From positions 62,001 to 126,000 of the forward strand of contig JBOEGE010000005.1 of the NCBI GenBank assembly GCA_050633265.1: a DNA stretch of 64,000 nucleotides. The letters run 5' to 3'. Positions 54,464 to 63,293 of this stretch are shown in pieces. Below the pieces are notes generated by a model. That model was not told the origin of the DNA and did no database searches. It saw only the letters and a program-made list of their open reading frames with translations. The position numbers were made by a program, and so were the translations under genes. Each line of letters begins with the position of its first letter. Position 1 is the stretch's first letter. Origin of the DNA: JBLHZY01 sp050633265 (GTDB taxonomy: Bacteria; Pseudomonadota; Alphaproteobacteria; Rhodobacterales; Rhodobacteraceae).

Positions 54464-55238
54464 AGGAATGCCCCGCTTTCAGCCCTTCACGCACCCGATG
54501 CGCAATCTCGATAAATTCGGGGCTGTCGCGAATATCCAAGGGGCGCTCACGCGGCAATGTGCTCTCGATCACATCCGTAATCCGGCCCGGGCGCGGCGAC
54601 ATCACAACGATTTTCGTGCTCAGATAAACCGCCTCGGGGATCGAATGGGTTACAAAGGCAATCGTCTTTTCGGTGCGCGCCCAAAGCGCCAAAAGCTGCT
54701 CGTTCAGATGATCGCGCACGATCTCATCCAGCGCGCCAAAGGGCTCATCCATCAAAAGGATATCCGCATCAAAAGAAAGCGCGCGCGCAATGCTGGCGCG
54801 CTGCTGCATACCGCCGGAAAGCTGCCATGGAAACTTGTTGCCAAAGCCTTTCAGATCAACCAGCTCTAGCACTTTTTCAACACGCTCGGCCCGCTCAGCC
54901 TTAGAAAACCCCATAATCTCAAGCGGAAGTTGCACATTTCGCGCAATTGTCCGCCAAGGGTACAATCCCGCCGCCTGAAACACATAGCCATAGCTGCGCG
55001 CGCGCCGCGCCTCGTCGGCGCTCATCCCATTGACGCTCAGCGCCCCACCAGTCGGCGCTTCAAGCCCGGCAATACAGCGTAAAAACGTCGTTTTGCCGCA
55101 GCCCGAGGGGCCAATGAAGGAAACAAACTCGCCCTTGTTTATCTCAAGGCTCACATCTTTAAGCGCATGCACAGGGCCATCACTTGTTTGAAAGGTCAGG
55201 TCGAGATTTTGGGCCTGAATGATCGCCTCGCTCATCAA
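54456..55238 (-). CDS. ABC transporter ATP-binding protein (SsuB/ThiZ-like)
   Basis: A 260-residue ATPase. Walker A is GPSGCGKTTFLRCIAGLE, the signature is WQLSGGMQQRASIARAL, Walker B is DILLMDEPFGALDEIVRD and the switch is AFVTHSIPEAVYLSTKIVVMS. The start (either of two adjacent ATG codons) overlaps the hydA stop by four bases. It drives the import system formed with the two permeases and the THI5-type binding protein. Confidence 0.94.
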   Translation of the reverse strand: MMSEAIIQAQNLDLTFQTSDGPVHALKDVSLEINKGEFVSFIGPSGCGKTTFLRCIAGLEAPTGGALSVNGMSADEARRARSYGYVFQAAGLYPWRTIARNVQLPLEIMGFSKAERAERVEKVLELVDLKGFGNKFPWQLSGGMQQRASIARALSFDADILLMDEPFGALDEIVRDHLNEQLLALWARTEKTIAFVTHSIPEAVYLSTKIVVMSPRPGRITDVIESTLPRERPLDIRDSPEFIEIAHRVREGLKAGHSYD

Positions 55239-56686
55239 ACACCACTCGCCGGAATGCCGGTGCGCTCAACCGGGCGTGGGGCGCTCAAAGCTTGCCATTT
55301 GGAGCGCGCGGCGTTCACCGCAGCCCCCGGTTCGCGCGCCACGAATGCGCCGTGCCCTTCGCGCGCCTTCAGCTCGCCATCCATCACGGCCACATGGCCC
55401 CGCGTGAGCGTATAGCGCGGCAAGCCCTTCACATGCTTGCCCTCGAACACATTGTAATCAATGGCAGAAACCTGCGCGCCTGCGGTGATCGTTTTTTCCT
55501 TCTTCGGATCCCAAACAACCAGATCCGCATCCGAGCCAACCAGAACGGCGCCCTTTTGCGGATAGCAATTGAGGATTTTCGCGATATTGGTTGAGGTCAC
55601 AGCGACGAATTCATTCATCGTGATCCGCCCCGTTTCAACCCCGTAAGTCCAAAGCATCGGCATGCGATCTTCTAGCCCGCCCGTGCCATTTGGTATCTTG
55701 GTGAAATCGCCAACGCCGTAACGTTTTTGATCCGTGCTAAAGGCGCAATGATCCGTGGCCACACAAGAAAGCGTGCCGCTGGCAAGCCCGGCCCAAAGGC
55801 TATCTTGGTGCTTTGTGTTGCGAAACGGTGGGCTCATCACACGGCGCGCGGCGTGATCCCAATCCTTGTTGAAATATTCGCTTTCATCCAGCGTGAGATG
55901 CTGGATCAATGGCTCGCCCCAAACGCGTTTTCCGTTCATCTTGGCGCGCCGGATCGCCTCATGCGCTTCTTCGCAAGAGGTGTGCACCACATAGAGCGGC
56001 ACGCCGGCCATATCGGCAATCATGATCGCGCGATTGGTCGCCTCACCCTCGACCTGCGAGGGGCGCGAATAGGCATGCGCTTCGGGGCCGGTGTTGCCCT
56101 CAGCCAGCAATTTGGCCGAGAGTTCCGCCACCACATCGCCGTTTTCCGCATGCACCATCGGGGTCGCGCCCAAGGCTGCACAGCGTTGAAATGATGCGAA
56201 TAATTCGTCATCATTGACCATCAGCGCGCCCTTATAGGCCATGAAATGCTTGAACGTGTTGATCCCGCGATCCACCACTTCAGCCATCTCATTAAACACC
56301 TGCTCATCCCACCATGTGATCGCCATGTGGAAGGAATAATCGCAGGACGCTTGGCCCGATTTATTATCCCAAACCTTAAGCGCATCCAGCAGGCTTTGCC
56401 CCGGATCAGGCAGGGCAAAATCAACAACCATCGTGGTGCCCCCCGCCAATGCCGCGCGCGTTCCCGAGGCGAAATCATCGCTCGAATAAGTGCCCATGAA
56501 CGGCATCTCAAGATGGGTATGCGGATCAATCCCGCCGGGCATGATATAGCATCCCGCCGCGTCCAGAACCTCATCACCCTTCAGATCCGGCCCGATGGCA
56601 GCGATTTTCCCGCCCTCGATCAACACATCCGCAGCATAAGTTAGATCCGCCGTAACAACCGTACCACCCTTGATCACTGTGCTCAT
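55235..56686 (-). CDS. hydA: Dihydropyrimidinase
   Basis: Opens dihydrouracil or dihydrothymine to the N-carbamoyl beta-amino acid, second step of reductive pyrimidine degradation. The 483-residue amidohydrolase has the metal motif GGIDPHTHLEMPFMGTYSSDDF (HxH), the carbamylated Lys region NTFKHFMAYKGALM, MVHAENGD, VVHTSCEEA and SCVATDHCAFSTDQK. The phrase NGTGGLEDRMPMLWTYGV is typical of true dihydropyrimidinases. The frame opens earlier (56764), but GAGGAG stands seven bases before ATG 56686. The ABC importer genes follow, overlapping. Confidence 0.95.
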   Translation of the reverse strand: MSTVIKGGTVVTADLTYAADVLIEGGKIAAIGPDLKGDEVLDAAGCYIMPGGIDPHTHLEMPFMGTYSSDDFASGTRAALAGGTTMVVDFALPDPGQSLLDALKVWDNKSGQASCDYSFHMAITWWDEQVFNEMAEVVDRGINTFKHFMAYKGALMVNDDELFASFQRCAALGATPMVHAENGDVVAELSAKLLAEGNTGPEAHAYSRPSQVEGEATNRAIMIADMAGVPLYVVHTSCEEAHEAIRRAKMNGKRVWGEPLIQHLTLDESEYFNKDWDHAARRVMSPPFRNTKHQDSLWAGLASGTLSCVATDHCAFSTDQKRYGVGDFTKIPNGTGGLEDRMPMLWTYGVETGRITMNEFVAVTSTNIAKILNCYPQKGAVLVGSDADLVVWDPKKEKTITAGAQVSAIDYNVFEGKHVKGLPRYTLTRGHVAVMDGELKAREGHGAFVAREPGAAVNAARSKWQALSAPRPVERTGIPASGV

Positions 56687-56775
56687 CATCTCGCTCCTCT
56701 TCATCGTTTCGCGCATCATGGGCGCCGCAATATCTGCTGCCCGGGCGGCGATGCGCCCGAGCAAATCTTATCGCC

Positions 56776-56985
56776 CTACAAGCAAACAGGCACACCCTCG
56801 GCATTGGTCAGCGGGAAGGTAAGCCCTTCATATTCATAGGAATAACAGCCATCCGCCCCCTGCATCACCGATTTCGCGGGCACATCCGCAGGCAAGTTCG
56901 CCTCAACCGAGGCCGGCAATTGCACCGCGCCCATACATCCAGCGGCCAAAGCTGCAACCATGCCCAAAGCCAAAAATTTATTCAT
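56776..56985 (-). CDS. Small lipoprotein in the pyrimidine operon
   Basis: A 69-residue predicted lipoprotein: MNKFLALGMVAALAAGC has a lipobox (LAAGC, Cys17). The mature 52 residues contain two more cysteines (GCYSYEY, VPVCL) that may pair. The start has TTAAGATG upstream, a modest RBS. It lies between the amidohydrolase and hydA genes on the same strand, 94 and 89 bases away, so it is likely cotranscribed. I do not recognise a family; it is a counterpart in style to the lipoprotein between ilvB and ilvH. Confidence 0.75.
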   Translation of the reverse strand: MNKFLALGMVAALAAGCMGAVQLPASVEANLPADVPAKSVMQGADGCYSYEYEGLTFPLTNAEGVPVCL

Positions 56986-57079
56986 CTTAACGCTCCAATT
57001 TACTGATCCAAACAGGGCAGAATTGCCCGCTCAAAATACCCAGCGCCAAGCCCCATTCAGGCCAGCACGTCCCCTAAGG

Positions 57080-58330
57080 TTAACCGACTATCTGCGCCGT
57101 TTCCAAGACCGCATGCAGCAAAACATCTGTGCCCGCAGCGGCCCATTCAGGGCTGATATCCTCGGCCTCATTATGGCTTAGCCCGTCAACACAAGGGCAC
57201 ATGATCATCGCTGTTGGAGCCACATCATTGATCCAGCAGGCATCATGCCCGGCCCCCGAAACGATATCCATATGGCCATAGCCAAGCCGCTTGGCCGCAT
57301 TTCGAACGGCGGCAACACAGCCCTCATCAAAGGCGGGCGGATCAAATTGCCCAACGATTTCAGTGGTTAAACTCACGCCGATCTCTTCACAAAGGCCGGG
57401 CGCGCGGGTGTAAAACTCTTCCAGCATCGCATCAATCACCTCGATAAGATGCGAGCGAAAATCAATGGTAAACACCACCTTGCCCGGAATGATATTGCGC
57501 GAATTCGGGTAAACATCCGCATGCCCAATCGCGCCAACCGCATTGGGCTGATGTTTCATCGCGATCTCATGCACAAGCTCGGTGATCCGCGCCATCCCGC
57601 GCCCGGCATTCTTGCGCATCGGCATCGGGGTTGATCCGGTGTGGCTCTCTTTGCCAAGCACGGTGCATTCGATCCAGCGTAGGCCTTGGCCATGCGTCAC
57701 AACGCCGATTTCTTTGCCTTCGGCCTCCAAAATCGGGCCCTGCTCGATATGCAGCTCAAACATCGCATGCATCTTGCGCGCACCGACGGGTTCATCGCCA
57801 ACCCAGCCAATCCGCTTGAGCTCATCGCCGAATTTCAGCCCCTCAGCATCCACCCGATCATACGCCCAATCCTGCGTATGCTTGCCGGCAAAAACGCCCG
57901 AAGCCAGCATCGCCGGGGCAAAGCGCGTTCCCTCTTCATTGGTCCAATTGGTCAGAACAATCGGGTGCTTGGTCTTGATGCCCAAATCATTCATCGTGCG
58001 GATCGCTTCCAGCCCGCCAAGAACGCCCAAAACCCCATCATATTTGCCGCCCGTCGGCTGCGTATCCAAATGGCTGCCCATATAGACCGGCAGCGCATCG
58101 CCATCTTCCCCGGCGCGGTAGGCAAACATATTGCCCATCGTATCGAGCCCCATCTCAAGGCCCGCATCCTCGCACCATTTCTGAAACAAAGCGCGCCCTT
58201 CGGCATCCTCATCGGTGAGCGTTTGGCGATTGTTGCCGCCCGCAATCCCGGGGCCGATCTTGGCCATCTCCATCAGGCTGTCCCACAGACGATCCTTGTT
58301 GATTTTGAGGTTCTCTCCGGGAGCGCCCAT
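57080..58330 (-). CDS. N-carbamoyl-beta-alanine amidohydrolase (Zn-dependent, M20 family)
   Basis: Hydrolyses N-carbamoyl-beta-alanine to beta-alanine, CO2 and ammonia, third step of the pathway. The 416-residue peptidase-M20-like enzyme has MGSHLDTQPTGGKYDGVLGV (metal His and Asp), TNWTNEEGTRFAPAMLASGV (metal Glu pair), FELHIEQGPILEAEGKEIGV (metal His) and SGAGHDACWI. These are shared with allantoate amidohydrolase and L-carbamoylases, so the substrate rests on the neighbours hydA, preA and an omega-aminotransferase. The ATG has AAAGGAA upstream. Confidence 0.9.
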   Translation of the reverse strand: MGAPGENLKINKDRLWDSLMEMAKIGPGIAGGNNRQTLTDEDAEGRALFQKWCEDAGLEMGLDTMGNMFAYRAGEDGDALPVYMGSHLDTQPTGGKYDGVLGVLGGLEAIRTMNDLGIKTKHPIVLTNWTNEEGTRFAPAMLASGVFAGKHTQDWAYDRVDAEGLKFGDELKRIGWVGDEPVGARKMHAMFELHIEQGPILEAEGKEIGVVTHGQGLRWIECTVLGKESHTGSTPMPMRKNAGRGMARITELVHEIAMKHQPNAVGAIGHADVYPNSRNIIPGKVVFTIDFRSHLIEVIDAMLEEFYTRAPGLCEEIGVSLTTEIVGQFDPPAFDEGCVAAVRNAAKRLGYGHMDIVSGAGHDACWINDVAPTAMIMCPCVDGLSHNEAEDISPEWAAAGTDVLLHAVLETAQIVG

Positions 58331-58363
58331 GATCTTTCCTTTCTCGAAAATTCTTATTTCGTG

Positions 58364-58819
58364 TCAGCTACTTGGCCAAGCATCAACGATCTCAGCAGAG
58401 GTGATTTGCGAAAACGGTTGCCCGGTTTTATAGCCACCCAAAAGCTTTCGCTTAAACGGGGTGTAAATCGCCACACTTAACCCCGCAGGATTTTCATACT
58501 GAACCTTGATCGTTTCGGTCCTGCGCTTGCCTTCCCTCAACACGCTAACATTCTCTGCAGTGGCTACGGAAAGCGCGCATTTGTCTTGTGCCATTTTGTT
58601 CAAACCTGCTCGAACATTCGGCAAGATATCTTCGCTTGTCACCAAATCTTTGCCGCTATCAGCCAGAGCACCAACCATCCTCAGCTCTCCGCTCTGGGTT
58701 TTGGCAATGCCATGCGGCAAAAAGTTTGAATTCAACCTCAAAAGCTCAAGTGAAGTGTCAACAAGTGATCCAACGATTTCGCCCAATTCCTCCCTGTATT
58801 CTGCATAAAGTTCGTTCAT
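58364..58819 (-). CDS. Hypothetical protein embedded in the pyrimidine operon
   Basis: A 151-residue soluble protein: MNELYAEYREELGEIVGSL helix, then NFLPHGIAKTQSGELRMVGALAD, and a C-terminal strand series TIKVQYENPAGLSVAIYTPF. The middle block resembles a widespread uncharacterised pattern with PFGAVL and a DGE/VGA turn, but I would not name it. Its base composition is lower in GC than its neighbours and its codons (TCA, TTA, ATA-like) differ, which suggests a separate origin. It lies 33 bases after the amidohydrolase start and 5 bases before the aminotransferase stop, on the same strand. Confidence 0.72.
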   Translation of the reverse strand: MNELYAEYREELGEIVGSLVDTSLELLRLNSNFLPHGIAKTQSGELRMVGALADSGKDLVTSEDILPNVRAGLNKMAQDKCALSVATAENVSVLREGKRRTETIKVQYENPAGLSVAIYTPFKRKLLGGYKTGQPFSQITSAEIVDAWPSS

Positions 58820-58824
58820 TTTTG

Positions 58825-60150
58825 CTAGTCCAACCCATTCAATACATCGCGCAATGTGCCAACCAATTGGTCGATATGCGCCTCTTCAATGATTAAGGGC
58901 GGCGACATCGCGATGATATCGCCTGTGGTGCGGATCAAAATCCCCGCCTCATAGGCTTTCAAAAAGGCGTCAAACGCCCGCGCTGTGGGCTTGCCTTCAA
59001 TCGGCTCAAGCTCGATCGCGCCGATCAGTCCCATATTGCGCACATCAATCACATGGCGCGCATCCCGCAAGGAGTGCAAAGCATCCTCCCAATAAGGCGC
59101 AATTGCCGCTGCCCGCTCAAACAACCCATCCTCGCGATAGGTTTGCAGCGTCGCCAGCCCCGCCGCCGAAGCGACCGGATTGCCCGAATAGGTATAGCCG
59201 TGGAACAGCTCGATCATGCCCTCGGGGCCCTGCATGAAGGCCTCGTGAATCTCGCCCGTTGCGATCACCGCGCCCATCGGGATCACCCCGTTTGTCAGCC
59301 CCTTGGCGACCGTCATCATATCGGGCATCACATCAAAATGCGCCGCGGCAAAACTGCTGCCAAGGCGGCCAAACCCTGTGATAACCTCATCAAAAATAAG
59401 CAAAATCCCGTGTTTGGTACAGATTTTGCGCAGCCGCTCAAGATAGCCCTTTGGCGGCATGATCACGCCGGTCGAACCTGCCATCGGCTCAACAATACAG
59501 GCGGCAATCGTCTCGGGGCCATGCAGGGCGACGATGCGCTCAAGCTCATCAGCGAGGTAAGCGCCATGCTCTGGTTGGCCCTTCGCCCACTGATTTTCGG
59601 GAAGATGCGTATGGGGCAAATGATCAACGCCATTGAGCAGATTGCCGAAATATTTGCGGTTGTTGACGATGCCGCCAACGGAAATCCCGCCAAATCCAAC
59701 GCCGTGATAGCCCCGCTCGCGCCCGATCAGCCGCGTGCGCGTTCCCTCGCCGCGCGCCCGATGATAGGCAATCGCGATTTTCAGCGCTGTATCAACGGCT
59801 TCTGAGCCGGAGTTGGTAAAAAACACATGCTCAAACGGCTCTGGCGCCATATCGCGCAGCGCCGAGGCCAGCTCAAACGCTTTGGGGTGGCCCATCTGAA
59901 AGGCGGGCGCATAATCCAGCTCGCCAACCTGCGCGCGCACCGCTTCGGTAATGCGCTTCTGGCCATGGCCCGCATTACAGCACCAAAGCCCCGCCGTGCC
60001 ATCCAGAACCTGGCGGCCATCGGCTGTTGTGTAATGCATGCCCTCAGCGGCGACAAACATGCGTGGTTGCTTCTTAAATTGACGGTTCGCCGTAAACGGC
60101 ATCCAGAAAGCCGAAAGATCATTCGGAACGGAGTTGCGATCCTGCGCCAT
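58825..60150 (-). CDS. Class III omega-aminotransferase (beta-alanine:pyruvate type)
   Basis: PLP enzyme converting beta-alanine to malonate semialdehyde. The 441-residue protein begins MAQDRNSVPNDLSAFWMPFT; the family blocks are VLDGTAGLWCCNAGHGQKRI, FFTNSGSEAVDTALKIAIAYHRARG, LIFDEVITGFGRLGSSFAA and TVAKGLTNGVIPMGAV with the PLP-binding Lys. The start at 60150 gives the standard N-terminus; an earlier in-frame start (60210) would run into the promoter. A RutR-type operator lies at 60203-60218. It is the first gene of the long minus-strand run. Confidence 0.92.
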   Translation of the reverse strand: MAQDRNSVPNDLSAFWMPFTANRQFKKQPRMFVAAEGMHYTTADGRQVLDGTAGLWCCNAGHGQKRITEAVRAQVGELDYAPAFQMGHPKAFELASALRDMAPEPFEHVFFTNSGSEAVDTALKIAIAYHRARGEGTRTRLIGRERGYHGVGFGGISVGGIVNNRKYFGNLLNGVDHLPHTHLPENQWAKGQPEHGAYLADELERIVALHGPETIAACIVEPMAGSTGVIMPPKGYLERLRKICTKHGILLIFDEVITGFGRLGSSFAAAHFDVMPDMMTVAKGLTNGVIPMGAVIATGEIHEAFMQGPEGMIELFHGYTYSGNPVASAAGLATLQTYREDGLFERAAAIAPYWEDALHSLRDARHVIDVRNMGLIGAIELEPIEGKPTARAFDAFLKAYEAGILIRTTGDIIAMSPPLIIEEAHIDQLVGTLRDVLNGLD

Positions 60151-60202
60151 GCTCACCCTTTTGCGAAAATTGGCGGCGCTCAGTGGCTCCGCACATGTTG
60201 CT

Positions 60203-60218
60203 TTGACCAAATAGTCAG
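60203..60218. promoter_or_regulatory. RutR-type operator
   Basis: TTGACCAAATAGTCAG matches the RutR palindrome TTGACCANNTGGTCAA at 12 of its 14 fixed positions, in the gap between the aminotransferase gene and the divergent rutR-like gene. Its position, 53 bases upstream of the aminotransferase ATG, suits repression of that operon and perhaps autoregulation. Confidence 0.75.
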
Positions 60219-60375
60219 GATCAGGCTAGCAGAGGCAATGGGGCAGTCAAGCACCACCCGTTGCACAAATCCCGCCAAAGCGGTGCATTCTTGGGGGGAA
60301 TGCGCTATTAGGCCTTTGAGCCGGCCAATTTTTAGGCAAAACTTGTTTGATAGACCGATTTAGGGAAGACCAAGA

Positions 60376-60996
60376 ATGAATGTTTCGCGCCCGCGCACGC
60401 GTATCCAATTGAAAAATACCCACGCAATTTTAGAAGCGGCGCTGATTGTCTTTTCCCAAAACGGATTTCGCGGCGCAACATTGGATCAAATCGCCCAAGA
60501 AGCCGGCCTCTCCAAGCCCAATCTGCTCTATTACTTCCCCTCAAAAGAGGCGATCCATTCGGCGTTATTGGGCGGGCTGATGGAAAATTGGCTCGACCCA
60601 CTGCACAAGATGGATCCCGATGGCGAGCCCGTTGAAGAGATCATGGCCTATGTGCTGCGCAAGCTTGATATGGCCCGCACAATGCCGCGCGAAAGCCGCC
60701 TCTTTGCCAATGAAATCGTGCAAGGCGCCCCCAATATTATGGGCGAAATCACCGGCGATCTGAAAACGCTTGTGGATGATAAATCCGCCGTGATCGCAGG
60801 CTGGGTCGCGGCTGGAAAGCTCGCCCCTGTTGAGCCCTATCATCTGATCTTCTCGATCTGGGCAACGACCCAGCATTACGCCGATTTTGATGCCCAAATT
60901 CGCGGCATCATCGCCCCCAAAGGCAATGCGCATTTCAAACAGGCCGAAGACTTCCTCAACACGCTCTATCGCCGCATGCTCACCCCCAAACCCTAA
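60376..60996 (+). CDS. rutR: RutR-like TetR-family regulator of pyrimidine degradation
   Basis: A 206-residue repressor closely following E. coli RutR along its length. The helix-turn-helix is AILEAALIVFSQNGFRGATLDQIAQEAGLSKPNLLYYFPSKEAI-like (residues about 18-60). The ligand domain shows ESRLFANEIVQGAPNIMGEITGDLKTLVDDKSAVIAGW and HLIFSIWATTQHYADF, nearly the RutR sequence. RutR binds uracil and thymine, which release it from DNA. It is divergent from the aminotransferase operon, with a RutR operator between them, so it probably controls the catabolic genes here instead of the Rut pathway. Confidence 0.9.
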   Translation: MNVSRPRTRIQLKNTHAILEAALIVFSQNGFRGATLDQIAQEAGLSKPNLLYYFPSKEAIHSALLGGLMENWLDPLHKMDPDGEPVEEIMAYVLRKLDMARTMPRESRLFANEIVQGAPNIMGEITGDLKTLVDDKSAVIAGWVAAGKLAPVEPYHLIFSIWATTQHYADFDAQIRGIIAPKGNAHFKQAEDFLNTLYRRMLTPKP

Positions 60997-61102
60997 AGAC
61001 CGGTTAACCATAGCGCACGATTTTGTTTGGAATTAACCGCCCATAAACCTTAGCTTTATATATCTAAATGGAGTGGGGGCTCCGTATTGAGGAGCATTAG
61101 GT

Positions 61103-61843
61103 ATGACAGAGCTATCTGGAATGCCATCCTTTGGCGGCGGTGGATTTGTGCATCACACAGCCCCTGCCTCTGAGAAACCGGCCATCGAGCCGATATCGCA
61201 ATCCGCCAAAGGTGGAACAGCAACCGACACGCGCGGCGAAGATCTCTCCGGCGCGCCGGGCAAATTGGTCAAAGACATCAGCTTTGCCGATCGTATCTCG
61301 GATCGTGAACGGGTCAGCCCCGAAACGCTTGCCGGACCAACGCCCGCCTTCCAAGCCAGCCTTTTGGAAATCGAAAGCGATTTGCAAAATGTCATCGCCA
61401 AGCTGGAAGCCGCGCGCACCCGCAGCCGAGATGAAGCCGCAACAGCCCCGGCCACGGCGCCAAATCCCGCTCAGCCAAGCGTTTCCGTCGCGCCCAAAGA
61501 GGCGGCGATTGAGGCAAATCCGCTGGCCAATGCAAGCCCGGCCGAAGCCACAAGAACGCAGAACCTGCCCGAGGCCAATCCCGATGCAGCAAGCCGCCAG
61601 CCGCCTGAACCCGCGCGCCAATCCGCGCCGGAAATCAAGGCGCCAGATACGGCCGAACAGCTGCAAGAACAGGCCAAATCGAGCCAACCACAACAAAGCG
61701 AGGCCACCCCAGACAGCGCCAAAACCGGCAAAATCTGGGCCCTTGAAACGCCTTATGATCTTGGCAGCGCAAGCCCAACCGCTCCAAAATCAACGCCGCA
61801 ACCCGCGAGCACAAACACCGGCCCGAGCGAGCGAGCAGCATAG
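61103..61843 (+). CDS. Hypothetical Ala/Pro/Gln-rich protein
   Basis: A 246-residue hydrophilic protein without cysteine or membrane segments. Residues 60-100 (SFADRISDRERVSPETL, SLLEIESDLQNVIAKLEAAR) form a predicted helix; the C-terminal half is low-complexity Ala/Pro/Gln/Ser. GGAG stands 11 bases before the ATG. An alternative frame on the minus strand (61112-61696) is Arg/Cys-rich and looks like a shadow. I do not recognise a family; it may be a disordered or surface-associated protein. Located between rutR and the convergent preA. Confidence 0.55.
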   Translation: MTELSGMPSFGGGGFVHHTAPASEKPAIEPISQSAKGGTATDTRGEDLSGAPGKLVKDISFADRISDRERVSPETLAGPTPAFQASLLEIESDLQNVIAKLEAARTRSRDEAATAPATAPNPAQPSVSVAPKEAAIEANPLANASPAEATRTQNLPEANPDAASRQPPEPARQSAPEIKAPDTAEQLQEQAKSSQPQQSEATPDSAKTGKIWALETPYDLGSASPTAPKSTPQPASTNTGPSERAA

Positions 61844-61932
61844 CGTAACATTCTGGTGCGAAATGGCCCTCCGGTTTGCGCCCCAGACAAACGCCCAAGT
61901 TAGCGCGGAAACCAAAATGCTCGCGGCCAAAC

Positions 61933-61963
61933 AAAAGCCCCGCTCTGCACTGGCGGGGCTTTT
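61933..61963. terminator. Bidirectional terminator after preA
   Basis: AAAAGCCCCGC (61933-61943) and GCGGGGCTTTT (61953-61963), perfect 11-bp inverted repeat around a 9-base loop with A and T tracts, between convergent genes. Confidence 0.82.
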
Positions 61964-61991
61964 GCCTATCTTCTGGCAGGAAACTGCGGCG

Positions 61992-63293
61992 CTATTCGGC
62001 GGCGAAAGAGGGATTATTGGGATGGGTCGTCCAATCCGCAGCTGCGGCCTCAACCGGCTTGCCCGTGCGCGCATCCATCACTCCCGGCGCGAGCTCTTCC
62101 ATCGTGATACAGCCCTCAACCGGGCAGACATTCACACAAAGATTGCAGGCCACGCATTCATCATCCTGCACCTCAAAAACCCGGTCCGCCGACATTGTAA
62201 TCGCCTGATGCGATGTGTCCTCGCAGGCCGCATAGCAGCGCCCACAAGAGATACAATCTTCCTGTGAAATCCGCGCCTTGGTCACGTAATTCAGGTTGAG
62301 ATGCTGCCAATCCGTGACATTGGGAACCGCCCGCCCAACCAGATCCGCAACGCTGGTATGCCCTTTTTCATCCATCCAATCGCTCAGGCCGGAAATCATC
62401 TCCTTCACGATCTTAAACCCGTAAGTCATCGCCGCGGTACAGACCTGAACATTGCCCGCACCAAGGGTGATAAATTCGGCCGCATCGCGCCATGTCGTGA
62501 TCCCGCCAATCCCCGAAATCGGCATGCCGCGCGTGCTTGCTGAGCGGGCAATTTCCGCAACCATATTCAGCGCAATTGGCTTTACCGCCGGGCCGCAATA
62601 GCCCCCATGCGTGCCTTTGCCGTCAATCGTTGGCTGGGGCGCAAAGCTATCAAGATCAACACCGGTGATCGAATTGATCGTATTGATCAGTGAAACAGCA
62701 TCCGCGCCGCCCGTTTTCGCCGCCTCTGCCGGATAAAGAATATTGGTGATATTGGGGGTGAGCTTCACAATCACCGGCATGCGCGTATTGGCCTTACACC
62801 AACGCGTAACCATCTCAATATATTCAGGAACTTGCCCAACAGCCGATCCCATTCCGCGCTCGGCCATCCCATGCGGGCAGCCGAAATTCAGCTCGATCCC
62901 ATCTGCCCCGGTTTCTTCAACCAGCGGCAGGATCGCCTTCCAAGCCGCCTCTTCACAAGGCACCATGAGCGAGACAACAACCGCGCGATCCGGGTAATCC
63001 CGCTTCACCGCTTTGATTTCGCGCAGGTTCACCTCAAGCGGGCGATCAGTGATCAGCTCGATGTTATTCAGCCCCAAAAGCCGGCGATCCGCGCCCCAAA
63101 TCGCGCCGTAACGCGGCCCGTTCACATTAACAACGGGCGGGCCAGCCTCTCCCAAAGTTTTCCAAACAACGCCGCCCCAACCCGCTTCAAAGGCGCGGCG
63201 CACGTTGTATTCTTTATCCGTGGGCGGCGCAGAAGCGAGCCAGAATGGATTTGGGCTTTTGATCCCGGCGAAAGTTGATGTCAGATCAGCCAT
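61992..63293 (-). CDS. preA: NAD-dependent dihydropyrimidine dehydrogenase subunit PreA
   Basis: Catalytic half of the dehydrogenase that reduces uracil and thymine, first step of reductive degradation. The 433-residue protein has an FMN-binding dihydroorotate-dehydrogenase-like barrel (NPFWLASAPPTDKEYNVRRAF, GIELNFGCPHGMAERGMG, GADAVSLINTINSITGVD) and two 4Fe-4S motifs at the C-terminus: CISCGRCYAACEDTSHQ and CVACNLCVNVCPVEGC. ATG 63293 (MADLTST) is preferred, since GGAGAG lies at the right distance and the earlier ATG (63299) is too close to it. It overlaps the preceding VOC gene by eight bases. Confidence 0.95.
   Translation of the reverse strand: MADLTSTFAGIKSPNPFWLASAPPTDKEYNVRRAFEAGWGGVVWKTLGEAGPPVVNVNGPRYGAIWGADRRLLGLNNIELITDRPLEVNLREIKAVKRDYPDRAVVVSLMVPCEEAAWKAILPLVEETGADGIELNFGCPHGMAERGMGSAVGQVPEYIEMVTRWCKANTRMPVIVKLTPNITNILYPAEAAKTGGADAVSLINTINSITGVDLDSFAPQPTIDGKGTHGGYCGPAVKPIALNMVAEIARSASTRGMPISGIGGITTWRDAAEFITLGAGNVQVCTAAMTYGFKIVKEMISGLSDWMDEKGHTSVADLVGRAVPNVTDWQHLNLNYVTKARISQEDCISCGRCYAACEDTSHQAITMSADRVFEVQDDECVACNLCVNVCPVEGCITMEELAPGVMDARTGKPVEAAAADWTTHPNNPSFAAE

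Noticed and set aside
61131..62267. 378-codon plus-strand frame overlapping the hypothetical gene at 61103 and the end of preA
   Set aside because: Pro/Arg-rich low complexity; it crosses a strong terminator and runs antisense into preA.
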